A stretch of DNA of 64,000 nucleotides from Laetiporus sulphureus 93-53 (taxonomy: Eukaryota; Basidiomycota; Agaricomycetes; Polyporales; Laetiporaceae). A program made the position numbers and the translations under genes. The first letter of the stretch is position 1; every line of letters starts with the position of its first letter. The notes beneath the pieces are model-generated. The model did not search any database, was not told the origin of the DNA, and was given only the letters and a program-made list of their open reading frames with translations. The stretch lies in contig NW_024468513.1 of assembly GCF_001632365.1 (NCBI RefSeq), positions 1,241,876 through 1,305,875 on the forward strand, written 5' to 3'. Shown here in pieces: positions 11,709 to 23,143 of this stretch.

Positions 11709-14700
11709 ATGGCCGGTGGCGCGCGGTCGCCCGGGCCTTCTTGGACTGTCCTCCCCGGTACGACGCGTCTCGCACCTCCTCGTCAAAAAGAGACTGACTG
11801 GTTGTGCCTTTCTGTAGAATTGTCTCCTTCGCTTGCGCTTTCAGATGGCACGGACGAGTTAACGATTAGCAGTCAGGAAATGGACGACACACAGCAGTCC
11901 GTGCACCAAGACACAATTCGGAAGAGGAAGCCGAATACGTCTGGCAGTGATGAACTCATAAAAAAAGATGTGCAAGTGAAAAGGGTCAGGATCTCTGGGG
12001 ATTCGAGAGGTCGAGTGGGTGGGGAGGTTGATGGGGATGGTGGTACGTCTCTCTGTTCTTGGTTCTATACACCGTCTTCAACCATGCACGCAGCTTCCAG
12101 TCATACAAGACCATCACTGATCCAAGATGCAAATCTATCGTTGGTGAGGACGCCAGGAGCCAACAGTACGTATATTACCATCCTTTAGCCTTTGATGACC
12201 AATCCACCAATCTACTCGCAATGTCAGCGGGCGGAAAGTCGGTTCCTCTCCTGCCATTCAGTCTAAGGGGAGTTCTGCCAACAGAAGAGCGAGGATATCC
12301 TATACAGATTGCGAGAAAGCGGCCTCCGAGAAAGAAACCTGTTCCGCGCCAGTTTTTGAATGAGTCAGACTCGGAATCCAGCCCCTCAGAGAACGCACCT
12401 ATCGCCTCACAGCCTGCTCTCCGACAGAAGGATTCAACACTCATGCCGCCGCCTGCCTCACAGCCCACTTCTCTTGCCAGAAAGCCAGGCGACCCACCTC
12501 TTTCGAGCCGCAAGCCCCGCAGGGCGCAATCTGCGTCGTCCAGTGGCGACAGCAATGATGAGATAAACTTTCTCAACCCGCCGATCAAAAGAAGAGAGTG
12601 GCCTCATGCAAGCGGCAGCCCGTCCTGGCATCCTCCCATTGGAAATCCTCCCTTAACGCCTTTCAGGTCTTTTGCATCAAAGCAAACCCTCAATAAGCTG
12701 CCGGCCACTCAGCCAGCTTCTGTTTCGTCTGCCTCCTTAAAGCGTCCGCGACCGACTCCAAGAACCGTCTCTGCCCCATTTCCAACATCTCAGCCCATTG
12801 CATCCTCATCGAAAATGATGATGCCGCCTCTGGAGAGAGCAAAAGCACGAAAGAGCGCTGCACGGTCCGACTTTGAGACCTCGTCAGAGGAGTTGCCAGT
12901 GGACGCATTGGCCATAATGAGGCAAGCTGATGTCGAGCGCAAGTCGAAGAGCCCCGCGAAAGCTCCTCTCTCCGTTTCGAGGCTTATGGAGGCAAGCGCG
13001 CAAGATGGAGATAGCGACTCATCTGCAGGTACGTGCTGTGAATTGTTCGCGAGAAAATCGGTAACCTGAAAATAGCGTCGAATGGAGAGTACTACTCGTC
13101 GAAGAAGAAAAAGAAGAGAAAGCTGCTCCCAGTGCACGTATCAACGCTGAGATCCGTCCAGCCAGAAGGCTCCTCAGGTATATATTCAAGCCGATAGTCT
13201 AAGTACGTTTTAGCTGATGCAATATCAGCGACGCAACCTAGGCGAAAGTCGTTTGGATCATTCGCTTCAGAAGCTGTCTTTTCAATCTCAGCCAAGGCAG
13301 TTGCAACTGCAGGTATAGTTGACTCCGTGAAGCAGCCATGTGTTCTTCTATTGATCGACATAAAGGGAAGCAATCGTCCGCACTTGCTGACAGGCCTCCT
13401 GCTTTGACACAGCCTGTCTCGAATAAGATCAGGCCTCCAGGTGTGAAGCAATTACGCGTAATGACTTTATATATGTTACTCATGTGCCAGTAGCCTCGCA
13501 GGCGAGGCGCAAATCGGATGCCTCAATTCCAGAGAAGCGCCCAGGTATGGCGCCCGCCACTCGCCTTTCTTGCTGTATTCATGTTCGATCAGTTCCGCAG
13601 CCACGGCGGGAGCCGCCAAGCTCTTCTATAGAGATACTGTCGGGTGACTCGACTCCTGCTTCGACGCAGAAGCCATCTACACGAGGTACGTCCAGTCTTA
13701 TACCGTCGATTAGATCGCATGCGTCATTGGCTGCCTCAGGCAAACGTCCCCGCAAGTCTGCTCTAATTGTACCAGACAATGGCGTGATCAGTCTAACAGA
13801 CACGGATGGCGAGGAGGCGAAGAAGAGTGCCAAGAAGCCGCCGCCACCACAATTTAAATGTGATGCCGATGGTACGATCATCATAGACTCTGACACCGAC
13901 GAAGAGCAAGGCGCCGATGTCATGCTACCGTCCGCTGCTATCTCGAGTCCTGTATGCGTGCCGAAGCAAAGAGGTAGCAATGAAATTCCTAGGTCGGCTG
14001 CGTTGCTCCAACACGAGGAGCCGATCCCGAATGATCAAGCAGAGGACGTGCTGATGTCCACGGAAGATGGGCCTCATGAGCTGAGATCGTCGCCGGTGGA
14101 GATGTCGACTCTAACTCGTCTTGAAGAAACATTCTCGCCGCCACCGCCAAGTCCGGAGCCGTCCATCATCGAGGATCAGATGCAAACTCTGGATTTGTGT
14201 GCTGACGAAGGTAATGAGATACCAGGACAAGCTGAAGGCAGACACGACAGTGTTCCTACTCCCAACGGGCAGGATGTCCCTGCCATATCAGGTAAATGCT
14301 GCGATTTAGTGCATTCCGCCAATATGTTGTTGAAGCGATTGTTGTTTAGGTCAAGATCTTCCATCGCCTCGGGTCTCATGCGAACGCGAAGATGCGGAGC
14401 TGGCCAGTTCTGTCGACATTCAACTGCAGATCAGCAACACCGATTCGTCTGTTGTGCACCTCGCCGGGTCACCCGACCAGCCCTCACATTTGGAGATGCA
14501 GAATGACATGCTTGTAACTGAAGCACGAGCGTCTCAAACTCGAGAGCTGATCATCAGCGCGACTGAGAATACTATAGCGCCGGTTTCCAAATCTTCGGAG
14601 GAACTCGTGCAAGAGAACACTCGGACAGCCATGTCTGCTACTACGGACGATCACGCAGTCCAGGCAGCCCAGGTTGCAAAGTCCCCAGTTGGGTCGCAGT

Positions 14701-17700
14701 GGTGGGGTAAATCCCCTTCCTCACTTACTAGGATGCTACCGTTAGCCTACAGTGGTCCAGATGGTTGTTTCAAGGGATTTTACGACTTTCGATCGAGGAA
14801 GCATGCGTCATCCAGTAAAATCTTGAAACCCGGAGAATCTCGTGAAGGAGGACATTTCGCACGATCTAAATGCGAAGGGATGCCGCCCACCTTCAATACG
14901 GACGAGATGGAGAAGCGGTTACCAGAGCTAGCTTACCCACCATCCGCAACGCAGAGCTCTGATTCGGGCACTGCTGATGAAGCTGAAGGATCTGCGACTG
15001 CTGTTGCGCAAGAGGTCAAGACTGTGACGCCCGAGAACGCGCTCGAAAGTGGAATCCCACCGGGTACTATGCAAGTGGATGAGCCAGAATCGCCAACAGC
15101 CTCGATATCACCTGGTGTAGAGATGGCAACAGATGAGCTAGTAAATTGTCCGTCTAGCCAAGCAGGAGAGCCACGGAAGGCACCGACACACGACATTGTA
15201 CCGGAGATCGTACCAACTGAAGATTCATCAGTATCAATATCGCAGAGCGCGATCGCTTCTGTAAGCATTTCTGCTTCTATCGACCACTTCATGTTCAATT
15301 ATGATTTTATTGTAGCGCCCAGCTCAGTCTCTTGCAGCTACGCAGCATTCCTCACCTGTTGAGTCTACAGCGAAAGTAGAGCCGCAAGGTCTTTCGCTCA
15401 CCGAACTCCTCAATCAGGTGTATAGGGATGCGCAATTGAACAAGAAGACAGATGACGCCACAAGTACACCCGTCCAATCGCAGAGGCCGGGCGCTGGATC
15501 ATCTTCCAACGATCCCATACTCATCGATTTTGATGAGGAAGAGACAGTACCAGTGCAAGCTGAGGTCCATAGCACTGTTGAACAGAGAGGTCACAGCAAC
15601 GACGAAAACCTTGTGAACCCACCATGCGATGCATCTTCTAATGGTGAGCCGAAGGGATCCGTGATCATGATTTTCTCTCTAACCGACTCGTTCTCCGCAG
15701 GGATGACTGATAATGCGAGGATCGTTTACTCATCTGTCAATGCGGACGAACCGCCTGGTAGTATCAGTTCGTTGTGGCCGGCTAATGGAGTGCCATCTCG
15801 CTCGAAATCGCCGAGGAATCTTGGTAGTACTCGCGGATCGCGGCGGCCTCACAATAGCTCTCCTCCAGTAGAACCTGTCCCTGCTAGGTTTGCAGATGCG
15901 ACAAGACCGCGTCCAACGGCGTCATTTGTCGAACAGGACGTCGTACGTTATGCTGTGCGTGGTCAAGAACCAACTTCGCACATCCTCGCAGCGGAGATAT
16001 CCGCTTCTGCGATAGAACCTGTCCCTGCTAGGTTTGCAGATGTGATAAGACCGCGTCCAACGGCGTCATCTGTCGAACCGGACATCATACGCGATGAAGA
16101 CCTTGTTATGCAAGGCCAACAATCAACTTCACACAGCCTCGCAGTGGAGATATTCGCCCCTATAGCATTCCTTACTGCTTCCGAGGTGCTGGGTGGGCAG
16201 CCTGATGAAGACGTGTTGGATGTGCCTGAACGTGCGTCCGGTGTGGATACCCCTGAGAGCGACGTATCGAGGGCTCCCTCGCCGGGAATGCACCCGCCAC
16301 CTTCGTCCCCTTCAGAAGATGAAGATGAAGAGGAAGAACAAGAGATTGCGTGGTATCTTCACGAATCAGAGGTGGACAATCTTGCCAATTGGTCGTCGAT
16401 GACTACTGACGGTTTGTTCACAGGCATCGGATCAACAGTCAAATCCCGCATCTCCAACCATCGCAAAGCGTGTGTTGCGCCCTCGTTCAGCAGCCAGCAA
16501 TGCTGTTATGAGCCTTCGAGCATCAGCCCGGCAATCGTCTGCCTCATCAGGGTCCTCCGCCGGCGGCCCCGTGACTCCTGTCAACGACGTACTCTCCGCT
16601 GAACCTCGGATCACTACCCCCAATCGGTATACCCCTGATAGCGAACTGTCAGCGTTGGCTTTGACAGCGCAAAAATCTGGCTTCAGGATGATGACGTGGG
16701 AACAACATCGAGAACAACTAGCGAAAGAATACGCGCATCCCCCAGTTTTAGCGAAGGATCTACCTCATGAGTTGGAAGACAGGATTAACTACTTACCGAG
16801 GTATGCACGACGCGCGGATAACATGCAAGTAAAACTCTTCGAGGCAGCAATCGCAGAAAACACCGAGACCGACGAGCCGCACGCCCCGCCGATCCACATC
16901 ATCAACGACATTGATGATGACCTGACGCCTCCTTACGAATTTCATTACTCGAACCTCATGTGGCATGGCGAAGGGGTGCCCAAGCCAGACTGGGAGAACT
17001 TGCGAGGATGCGACTGCATCGGTCCATGCGATCCGAAGTCCGAGACCTGCATCTGTGCGCAGAGACATCGGCAGCATTTTGAAAGTCCTGGCTTCCTGTA
17101 TGATGAGAGGGGAAGACTGACATCCCAGGGGTACCCGATCTTCGAGTGCAATGACTTGTGCAGATGCTCCGATGATTGTATCAACAGAGTAAGTGCTCTC
17201 ATGGCAGGACATGGTGTCCATCTTACACTTTTCCAACAGGTAGTTCAGCGGGGCCGGAAATACCCCATCAATATTTGCAAAACAGAGGACAAAGGCTGGG
17301 GTAAGTCGCTATTGAGATGACTCGGGTGTATCAATTTCAATCCGGTGCTGAACATCTGAACAGGTGTCTTCGCTGGTCACAAGAGGATCCCGGCTAACAC
17401 TTACATTGGTATATATGCTGGAGAGTATCTGACCGAGTCAGAAGCGGAGGAACGGGGCGTGTAAGTGGCACCTTGCGTATCAAATATGTTCTCATTGCTG
17501 ATGATGTGGTGACAGCCTTTACAACAAGTTCGGGCGCACGTATCTGTTTGACGTCGACTTCTGGCACTTGCGTGTGGATGACCCCAATTGGACTTCCAAG
17601 TATAGCATCGATGCGTATCATGCTGGCAATGTAAGTAAACGAAGATTGATAGTGGTCAATTGGCTCATTGTGTGCTTTACAGTTCACCAGATATCTAGTA

Positions 17701-18060
17701 TGTACTTTTGGCTCGGGACACTATGAAAGTTCTGCTGATCCACTTCTAGAACCACAGCTGTGATCCGAATTGCAGCATCAACGCGGTCTATATAAACGAG
17801 GCCAATATCGACAAGCCTCTTCTTGCGATCTTTACCACACGCGATGTGAGACCTGGAGATGAGCTGTGCTTCTCATACTATGGCGAAGATGACGATTCCG
17901 ATGAGGATGCTCCCAAGAGTCCTCATGAGGTATGTACTGCCAGAGTACTTCGTAATTGCTGCTCATGCAGGTGATTTAGAGCATCTGCATGCCGAATGAC
18001 GCTGTCTATAGGGAATGTCGATGCGGGGCGGCGAAGTGCACAGGCAACATGTGGAGGTAG
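11709..18060 (+). CDS. CLR4: SUV39/Clr4-type histone H3 lysine 9 methyltransferase with long disordered N-terminus
   Basis: SET-domain methyltransferase predicted to place H3K9 methylation. The C-terminal 450 residues hold a pre-SET zinc cluster (RGCDCIGPC ... CICAQ ... ECNDLCRCSDDC), the SET core (KGWGVFAG, GIYAGEYLT, NHSCDPNC, GDELCFSYYG) and the post-SET CRCGAAKC, ending at TAG 18058-18060. This order is diagnostic of the SUV39 family. Splicing of the last exon at a TTTAG acceptor (about 17980) gives a clean link to the post-SET motif. The preceding ~1300 residues are low-complexity, with no chromodomain that I can see. They contain four SUMO-interaction-like motifs and a 48/50-residue tandem repeat. 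Exon boundaries in the first 1.5 kb and around 16420-16470 are uncertain, and the start at 11709 (upstream ATG at 11682) is tentative. Confidence 0.88.
15871..16164 (+). repeat. tandem repeat inside the SUV39-type gene
   Basis: Two adjacent units, 15871-16014 (48 codons) and 16015-16164 (50 codons), both begin EPVPARFAD and share RPRPTAS, an E-x-D step, a Gln-rich middle and a Ser-His-x-Leu-Ala tail. The DNA is also similar, so the duplication is fairly recent. It lies in the disordered region and keeps the frame. Confidence 0.9.
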
Positions 18061-18210
18061 TGCTTGGGTGTCTTTATATATTAGACATTGCTTTCAATCT
18101 TCAGGTATGCAACAAAATGAGATTCTAGGATGGACATAGAGCCGCAACAAGTTGGGTATGATCCGCTAAAACGATGCTATAGCTACAGATCCTTTCCATC
18201 ACGTGTTATA

Positions 18211-20574
18211 TCACTTTTTCGTATTACTTTGTTGACTATTTGGTGCGTTCTGCGATGCATATTGTCTTCCTTCCCAAGGCAGACCTTCGTTCTCTTCAAT
18301 CTCCCAATTTCGGAGAGCTTCTTCGTCCCAGCTCTTTCCCGTCATATCGCCTGCCGACAGGAGGAATCCCTCGTCCTTGAACCGAGGCGGCAGGTAGTCA
18401 TTCGTGACCGGGTGTCTGCCGCACAAATCAGTCCATGTCGATTTCGCAACAAGTCCCGTCCTAGGATGACTTACGCGTAGTCCGGATTATAGCAATAGCC
18501 ACGTGCATACCCGAGCTCCTTCATTAGCTTTGTCGGCGCGTTGCGCATAGGCATAGGAACCGGAGCCGTCGGGTCTGACTTGGCGGCCGCTTCTGCGCGG
18601 TTATACCCCACGTATGCACGGGTGGACTTTGGTGCCTCGGAGAGGTACGAGACGAGGTGCGCCAAATTTATGCGGCATTCGGGCATCCCGATCATCTGGC
18701 ATGCCTGGAAGGCAGCCATCGCCTAGCAAACGACAGACAAAAGATTTCATCATGGAGCTGGGAGAAAGTAAGATGGTCGTGCACGTACTAAGGGCAAGGC
18801 ATGATTATCCGCAAGCCCGATATCCTCGCTCGCGCACACGACCATGCGGCGCGCGATGTACAGCGGGTCCTCGCCCGCGGTGAGCATGCGCGCGAGCCAG
18901 TAGAGCGCCGCGCTCGGCTGGCTGCCGCGCACGCTCTTGTGCAGTGCGGAGATCATGTCGTAGTGGCTCTCGCCCGTGCGGTCGTACGAGGTCGACACCG
19001 AGCGGCGGAGCGCGGAGAGGAGCGCGTCTGGGTCGGTGGTGGGCGGCGCGGAGAGGACGAGCTCGAGGAGGGAGAGCGCGGTGCGGGCGTCGCCGGTGGA
19101 GAGGGAGACGAGGGAGGAGAGGAGCTTGGGCGTGAGGTGGGGGTGGGCGGGGAATTGGGGGGGCGATGGGGTGTTGGATGATGAGGCGGGGTCGCCGGTG
19201 GATATGGGGGTTAGTGGTGAGGAGGGTGGGAGGATGACGTCCTCTGTTTCGGGCTGTGAGCTTCGTATGTCAGAGTGGTGGTGGTGGCGGTCCGGCTCGT
19301 CTTCGGTGGTGTGTTCTGCATATGTTGGTGGCGGTGGGTGTGGCGAGACATGATCAACTGCCTGTGTGACGATCTTGGTGATGTCTTCGTCTGTTAGGCG
19401 TTCCAACACGAAAACGCTTCAAGGCACGGTGATGAATGGGCGCTGATGGTACGGAAAGCGGAGAACTCACCGACAGCGGCTGATCAGGGCGCCAGTCAAC
19501 TTGAAGGATGGATTTTCGGTCGTCGCACCGATCAGCTGCATCGCACATTAGCTGTAGAGTAGGTGTAGAGGTCCTTTCGTAGTTTACCTGCAGTTGGCCT
19601 TGCTCGAGGAATGGCAAGAAAATGTCCTAAGTCACGTCAGGACATGTTACACGCCCAATCGAAACCACTGAGACGGACCTGCTGTGCTTTGTTGAATCGG
19701 TGCACTTCGTCAAGGAAAAGAATAGTCTTCCTTGAGGACTATGAAGTCAGGAAAAAGACATAGTCAAGCGTCGAGCATACCTCCCAGTTAGAGTGAGCAC
19801 GTTCTTGGCCTCCTCAACGACTGCGCGCACGTCCGCGATGCCCGAGTCTGTCGCGCTGAGCTCTTTGAAGACGGCATTCGTGCGCTTTGCCAACAGCCTA
19901 GCCAGAGTCGTCTTGCCACACCTACCGGGCCGATGCTCCGCTGTTAATCGATGAACGAGTAAAAGGGCGAGAACATGACGCACCCCGGCGGGCCCCAAAA
20001 GATGATGCTTCCTGTCGAGCCATTATCCAGCAAGCGCAGTAACAGCGAGTCAGGACCAGTCAGGTGTGGCTGCCCCACGAAATCCTCCAGCGAAGTTGGG
20101 CGGAGGCGTTCAGCCAGAGGAGCAGCAGCATTCATGCGAGAAGTCATAGTGCTTGAAGTGGGGGTGGTTTTTGGCCGCTTTGAGGGTCCCAATTCGGCAG
20201 ATACGTAAGTCTCATCTGTCTGTACTCTCTTCTTCCCATGAGCCTTGGATGTCGAAGCCGCATGCGAAGGACCGGCTGATGCTGCGTGTGGTTTCTGTGT
20301 CCCGCCGAAGATCGACGCGATAGAAGCCTGTGTCCTGGGCTGTGCACGAGGGGGTCCTCGTCTTGCTTTTGAGGCTGGGTCGACGTCCTCCGCACAGCCA
20401 GTGTCCAGATGGTGATTGATGTCCTTCTCGAGAATTTTGCGCGAGCAGACTGGGCTAGGAAGCGGTGAGCCGTCGCAACCTCAACGTTGCGAGAAGACGC
20501 GTACCATGTTACTGCAGCCCCGCGTGAGATATACGAGCAGAGATGATGCAAGAAAACGCACCTTCGGTGCTCAT
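18211..20574 (-). CDS. MGS1: MGS1/WRNIP1-type AAA ATPase
   Basis: DNA-damage-tolerance ATPase of the Mgs1/WRNIP1/RarA family, acting at stalled forks with ubiquitinated PCNA. Start ATG at 20572-20574, stop at 18211-18213. Domains in order: an N-terminal UBZ4 zinc finger (CPVC ... HLDTGC, residues about 7-27); a linker with basic nuclear-localisation-like patches (GKKRV, SKRPK); the conserved [12 protein letters not shown]; Walker A GPPGCGKTT; Walker [12 protein letters not shown]; sensor 1 [11 protein letters not shown]; and the C-terminal helical domain ([29 protein letters not shown]). The region between the ATPase and C-terminal parts carries a long Pro/Ser/His-rich insert around 19150-19330. 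The first three exons are tiny, including a 7-nt exon. The gene is divergent from the C15 peptidase at 20780 (205 bp between starts). Confidence 0.93.
20505..20511 (-). other. 7-nt microexon of MGS1
   Basis: Exon 1 ends after ATG AGC ACC GAA G (20562). The 7-nt exon is flanked by two GT-AG introns of exactly 50 nt (20512-20561 and 20455-20504). It turns the N-terminus into M-S-T-E-V-T-C-P-V-C, supplying two bases of the first zinc-binding Cys codon. Without it the CxxC of the UBZ finger cannot form and the frame is lost. Confidence 0.82.
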
Positions 20575-20636
20575 CGTGATCTGATCAATGGTGGTAGCGA
20601 GCGGCGAGGATTTGCATCCAAGGCTCGCGTGTCGGT

Positions 20637-20706
20637 GTATGTGATCGAAGCGCGTGTCACGTGCTGTCGGCGTATGTGATCGAAGCGCGTGTCACGTGCT
20701 GTCGGC
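20637..20706. repeat. perfect 35-bp tandem duplication carrying CACGTG
   Basis: Units 20637-20671 and 20672-20706 are identical. Each contains one CACGTG palindrome (20658-20663 and 20693-20698). They lie in the short divergent region between MGS1 and the C15 peptidase, so both genes may share the duplicated site. CACGTG is the core of bHLH factor binding (for example Cbf1/Pho4 types). Confidence 0.9.
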
Positions 20707-20779
20707 GTGCGATAGATAACGCGACTCGTTAGATTGCCGTGACAGATATTAAAGTGTATGCTTTCCCAACTGACCCACC

Positions 20780-21640
20780 ATGCCTGTCCCTTCAGACACC
20801 CCCCGCTCCGCCGACGAGGGCGCCCTCCGCGTCCTGGTCACTGGATACGGCGTAATGCGTTCTCTGATGTCCCACGTGCATATCACTGTCTAACCTGTAT
20901 TTGTCTCCAGCCTTTCCGTTCAGTCAAAGTGAACCCATCATGGCTCGCCGTCAAGCCGCTGCATAACACCCTCATTTACACCAACGGCGACAGCCCTACT
21001 CCCATTCACATCACGGCACTCGAGGTGCCCACAACCTACGATGCCGTCCTGTCCATAGTCCCCGGCTTACATGCAAGGCCACCAGTCGTGCCCACACCGA
21101 AGGACCCTGCCTTCGCTGTCGTGTCGCCTCCCGCCGAGGGGTACGACTTCATCCTCCATATTGGCGTCATGAGCAGCAGAGGCGTCCCGATACGCATCGA
21201 GCAGTTGGGTCACAAGTACGGTTACGACCAGGAAGATGCGGAAGGAGAGTACTGTGTTGTGGTAGGAGAAGAAGATGGCGAAGGAGTGCGTGGCTTTTGT
21301 AAGGGGTACGAGGAGTACCCGGAACAACTCCTCACGCCTGTCGATTGTGCAAGGCTCATCGAGCACTTGAAAGCGACCGGCTTTGAGGTCTGTTTGTTTC
21401 CAAGCCTTCGTCGCCCTATCATGCTGATTTGCTTTGCAGCACGTCGCGCCGTCGCTGGATGCAGGCCGCTACCTGTGCGACTTCATCAACTATTGCTCCC
21501 TCGCAGAGTCCAGACGCACAGCTGCGACTGGCGGAAAGAGCACTCCGGCTCTATTCATCCATATCCCCGGAGTGGACCACATCAGTACCGACGAAGTTAC
21601 GGCGGTGTTGAGAAGTACCATATCGTGGGTGTGCAGATGA
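20780..21640 (+). CDS. pyroglutamyl peptidase (peptidase C15), intact copy
   Basis: Cytosolic cysteine peptidase that would remove N-terminal pyroglutamate from peptides. Three exons, 20780-20851, 20911-21387 and 21440-21640, give 249 residues, similar to animal pyroglutamyl peptidase I with a modest insertion. The family's opening VTGYGPF is present. The likely catalytic triad is complete: Glu121 in IEQLGHKYGY, Cys196 in DAGRYLCDF and His224 in FIHIPG. The GRYLCDF context matches the human active-site Cys context as I recall it. The first of three related copies in 3.5 kb. It shares its promoter region with MGS1. Confidence 0.88.
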
Positions 21641-21854
21641 AGTGCGGATCGGGATTATTGCCGGTCCCATTGCTGTGTACCCTTAGGTCCATATCCAGTT
21701 TGACATCTTGCAATATAGAGCAAAGTTTCTCTGCGTGAGTCTCGCACAAGCGACATGATCCGACTTCTGATACGCATACGCTTGACCACCAACTTACGGA
21801 ACGCTATACAATCACTACGGACCATGCCGCACATGATGCGCGGACGCGGACGCG

Positions 21855-22471
21855 TCAGGCCTTGTCCTCCTGGCCGCATACCCAGGAGACGATTCTGCGC
21901 AAAGCCTCCGTCGCTTCCTCGGTGCTGAGCGGCTCGCCAATCGGCGGTATGTGTAGGAAGAGCAGGGCGGGCTGCCCTCTGTCTCGCTCACCACCGGGCA
22001 CATGTGCCCATCTGCATCAGGAAACGCGTACCCGTGTTTCCTTCCGCACAATTCGGTGCGCATGTTTCCCGGATTTGCGACACCAACGTGTAAGATGAAG
22101 TCATAGCCGCCTGTTGGAGGTGTTGCGACTGCGAGCGTGGGATCTGCTGGTTGTGGGACCCGAGATGGACGTGCGTGCAGAGGGGGGGTGCACGAGGGAG
22201 AGCACGGTCGCGTAGGAGGTGGCGACTTCTAGACTGGTGATGTGGATGGGTTTCGGGAACGCACCCAGGGTATGGACGGTCGTGTTGTGCAGAGGCTTGA
22301 CGGCGAGCCAGGAGGGGTTTACCGTGATCGGACCAAATGGCTGTGGGTAAGAGTATCACGTCATGAGCCTATACGCCACTCGTGCGGAGGAGCGTAAGCA
22401 CGCACGCCAAACCCGGTGACGAGGACACGAAGCGCACTCGGGTCGATGGGAGCGGTCGTTTGTGATTGCAT
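21855..22471 (-). pseudogene. broken pyroglutamyl peptidase copy, inverted
   Basis: ATG at 22469-22471 begins MQSQTTAPIDPSALRVLVTG; a GT-AG intron then leads to PFGPITVNPSWLAVKPLHNT, clearly the same family. The frame then breaks at a run of seven G/C (22192-22198). The next block, GGYDFILHVGVANPG to DADGHMCPVV, is in another frame. The middle of the protein, including the region that holds the catalytic Cys in the neighbouring copies, is missing. A third frame gives ALLFLHIPPIGEPLSTEEAT to the stop at 21855-21857. With a frameshift and an internal deletion it cannot make an active enzyme. Lying inverted between two plus-strand copies, it probably arose by local inverted duplication. Confidence 0.82.
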
Positions 22472-23143
22472 GACGGGCATTCACCGTAAACGTGAGGGGG
22501 AGGACGACGTGAGTGTCACGGTGAAGGGCTAGAAGGCGCAAAGCGGTGCTCGCCGGAACTCTATTAGAGTTCTAAAGGCCTGAAGACCCGAATGGCAAGC
22601 CGTAAGTAGGTTGCTGAGCACCGGAAACCGACTTTGTGCCCTCACGCATCCGTGTGACAGCTTCAAGGTTCCTGTAGCGTCCCGGATGGCCCTCCTTGCA
22701 GTCGGCTGTGGTTCAGGCTAAATGATGCAGTCCGTCCACATTCCGCGCTGCTTTGTCCTTCTCTGGGCAGTGACATCCAGAAGTGTCGCGCTGTTTTACG
22801 GCTACCCGATGCACAACGTGGAGGTGAGACGCACACTAGCCGACAACTCGGGCAGAGTTGGCTGGATTGGTAGTTCCGAGAGCCTTAAGGATGCAGAGGC
22901 ATGTCGAGCGCGACGCACCATTAGCTCAGAGGGAACGCGACGAGTTGAACAACTGCAGCCTGCAGCGCGTTTTAGGAGAGGACAAATTCGATCGAGTCCG
23001 ATCTGCGAGCGGATCTGTGTCAGATCGTATTACGTCAGCATGCTGTGACCCCGTTGTTATGCGTGACATGAGGACCTCCTCAAAGCGCTACACGCTGCAT
23101 TCTTCATCCCTCCCTATCCCGCCGCCCCTCGCTATCCGCCACC
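22472..23143. other. intergenic region between C15 copies
   Basis: 672 bp with no recognised gene. It holds the divergent upstream regions of the broken copy and the third copy. A pyrimidine-rich stretch (about 23095-23140) directly precedes the start of the third copy. Confidence 0.4.
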
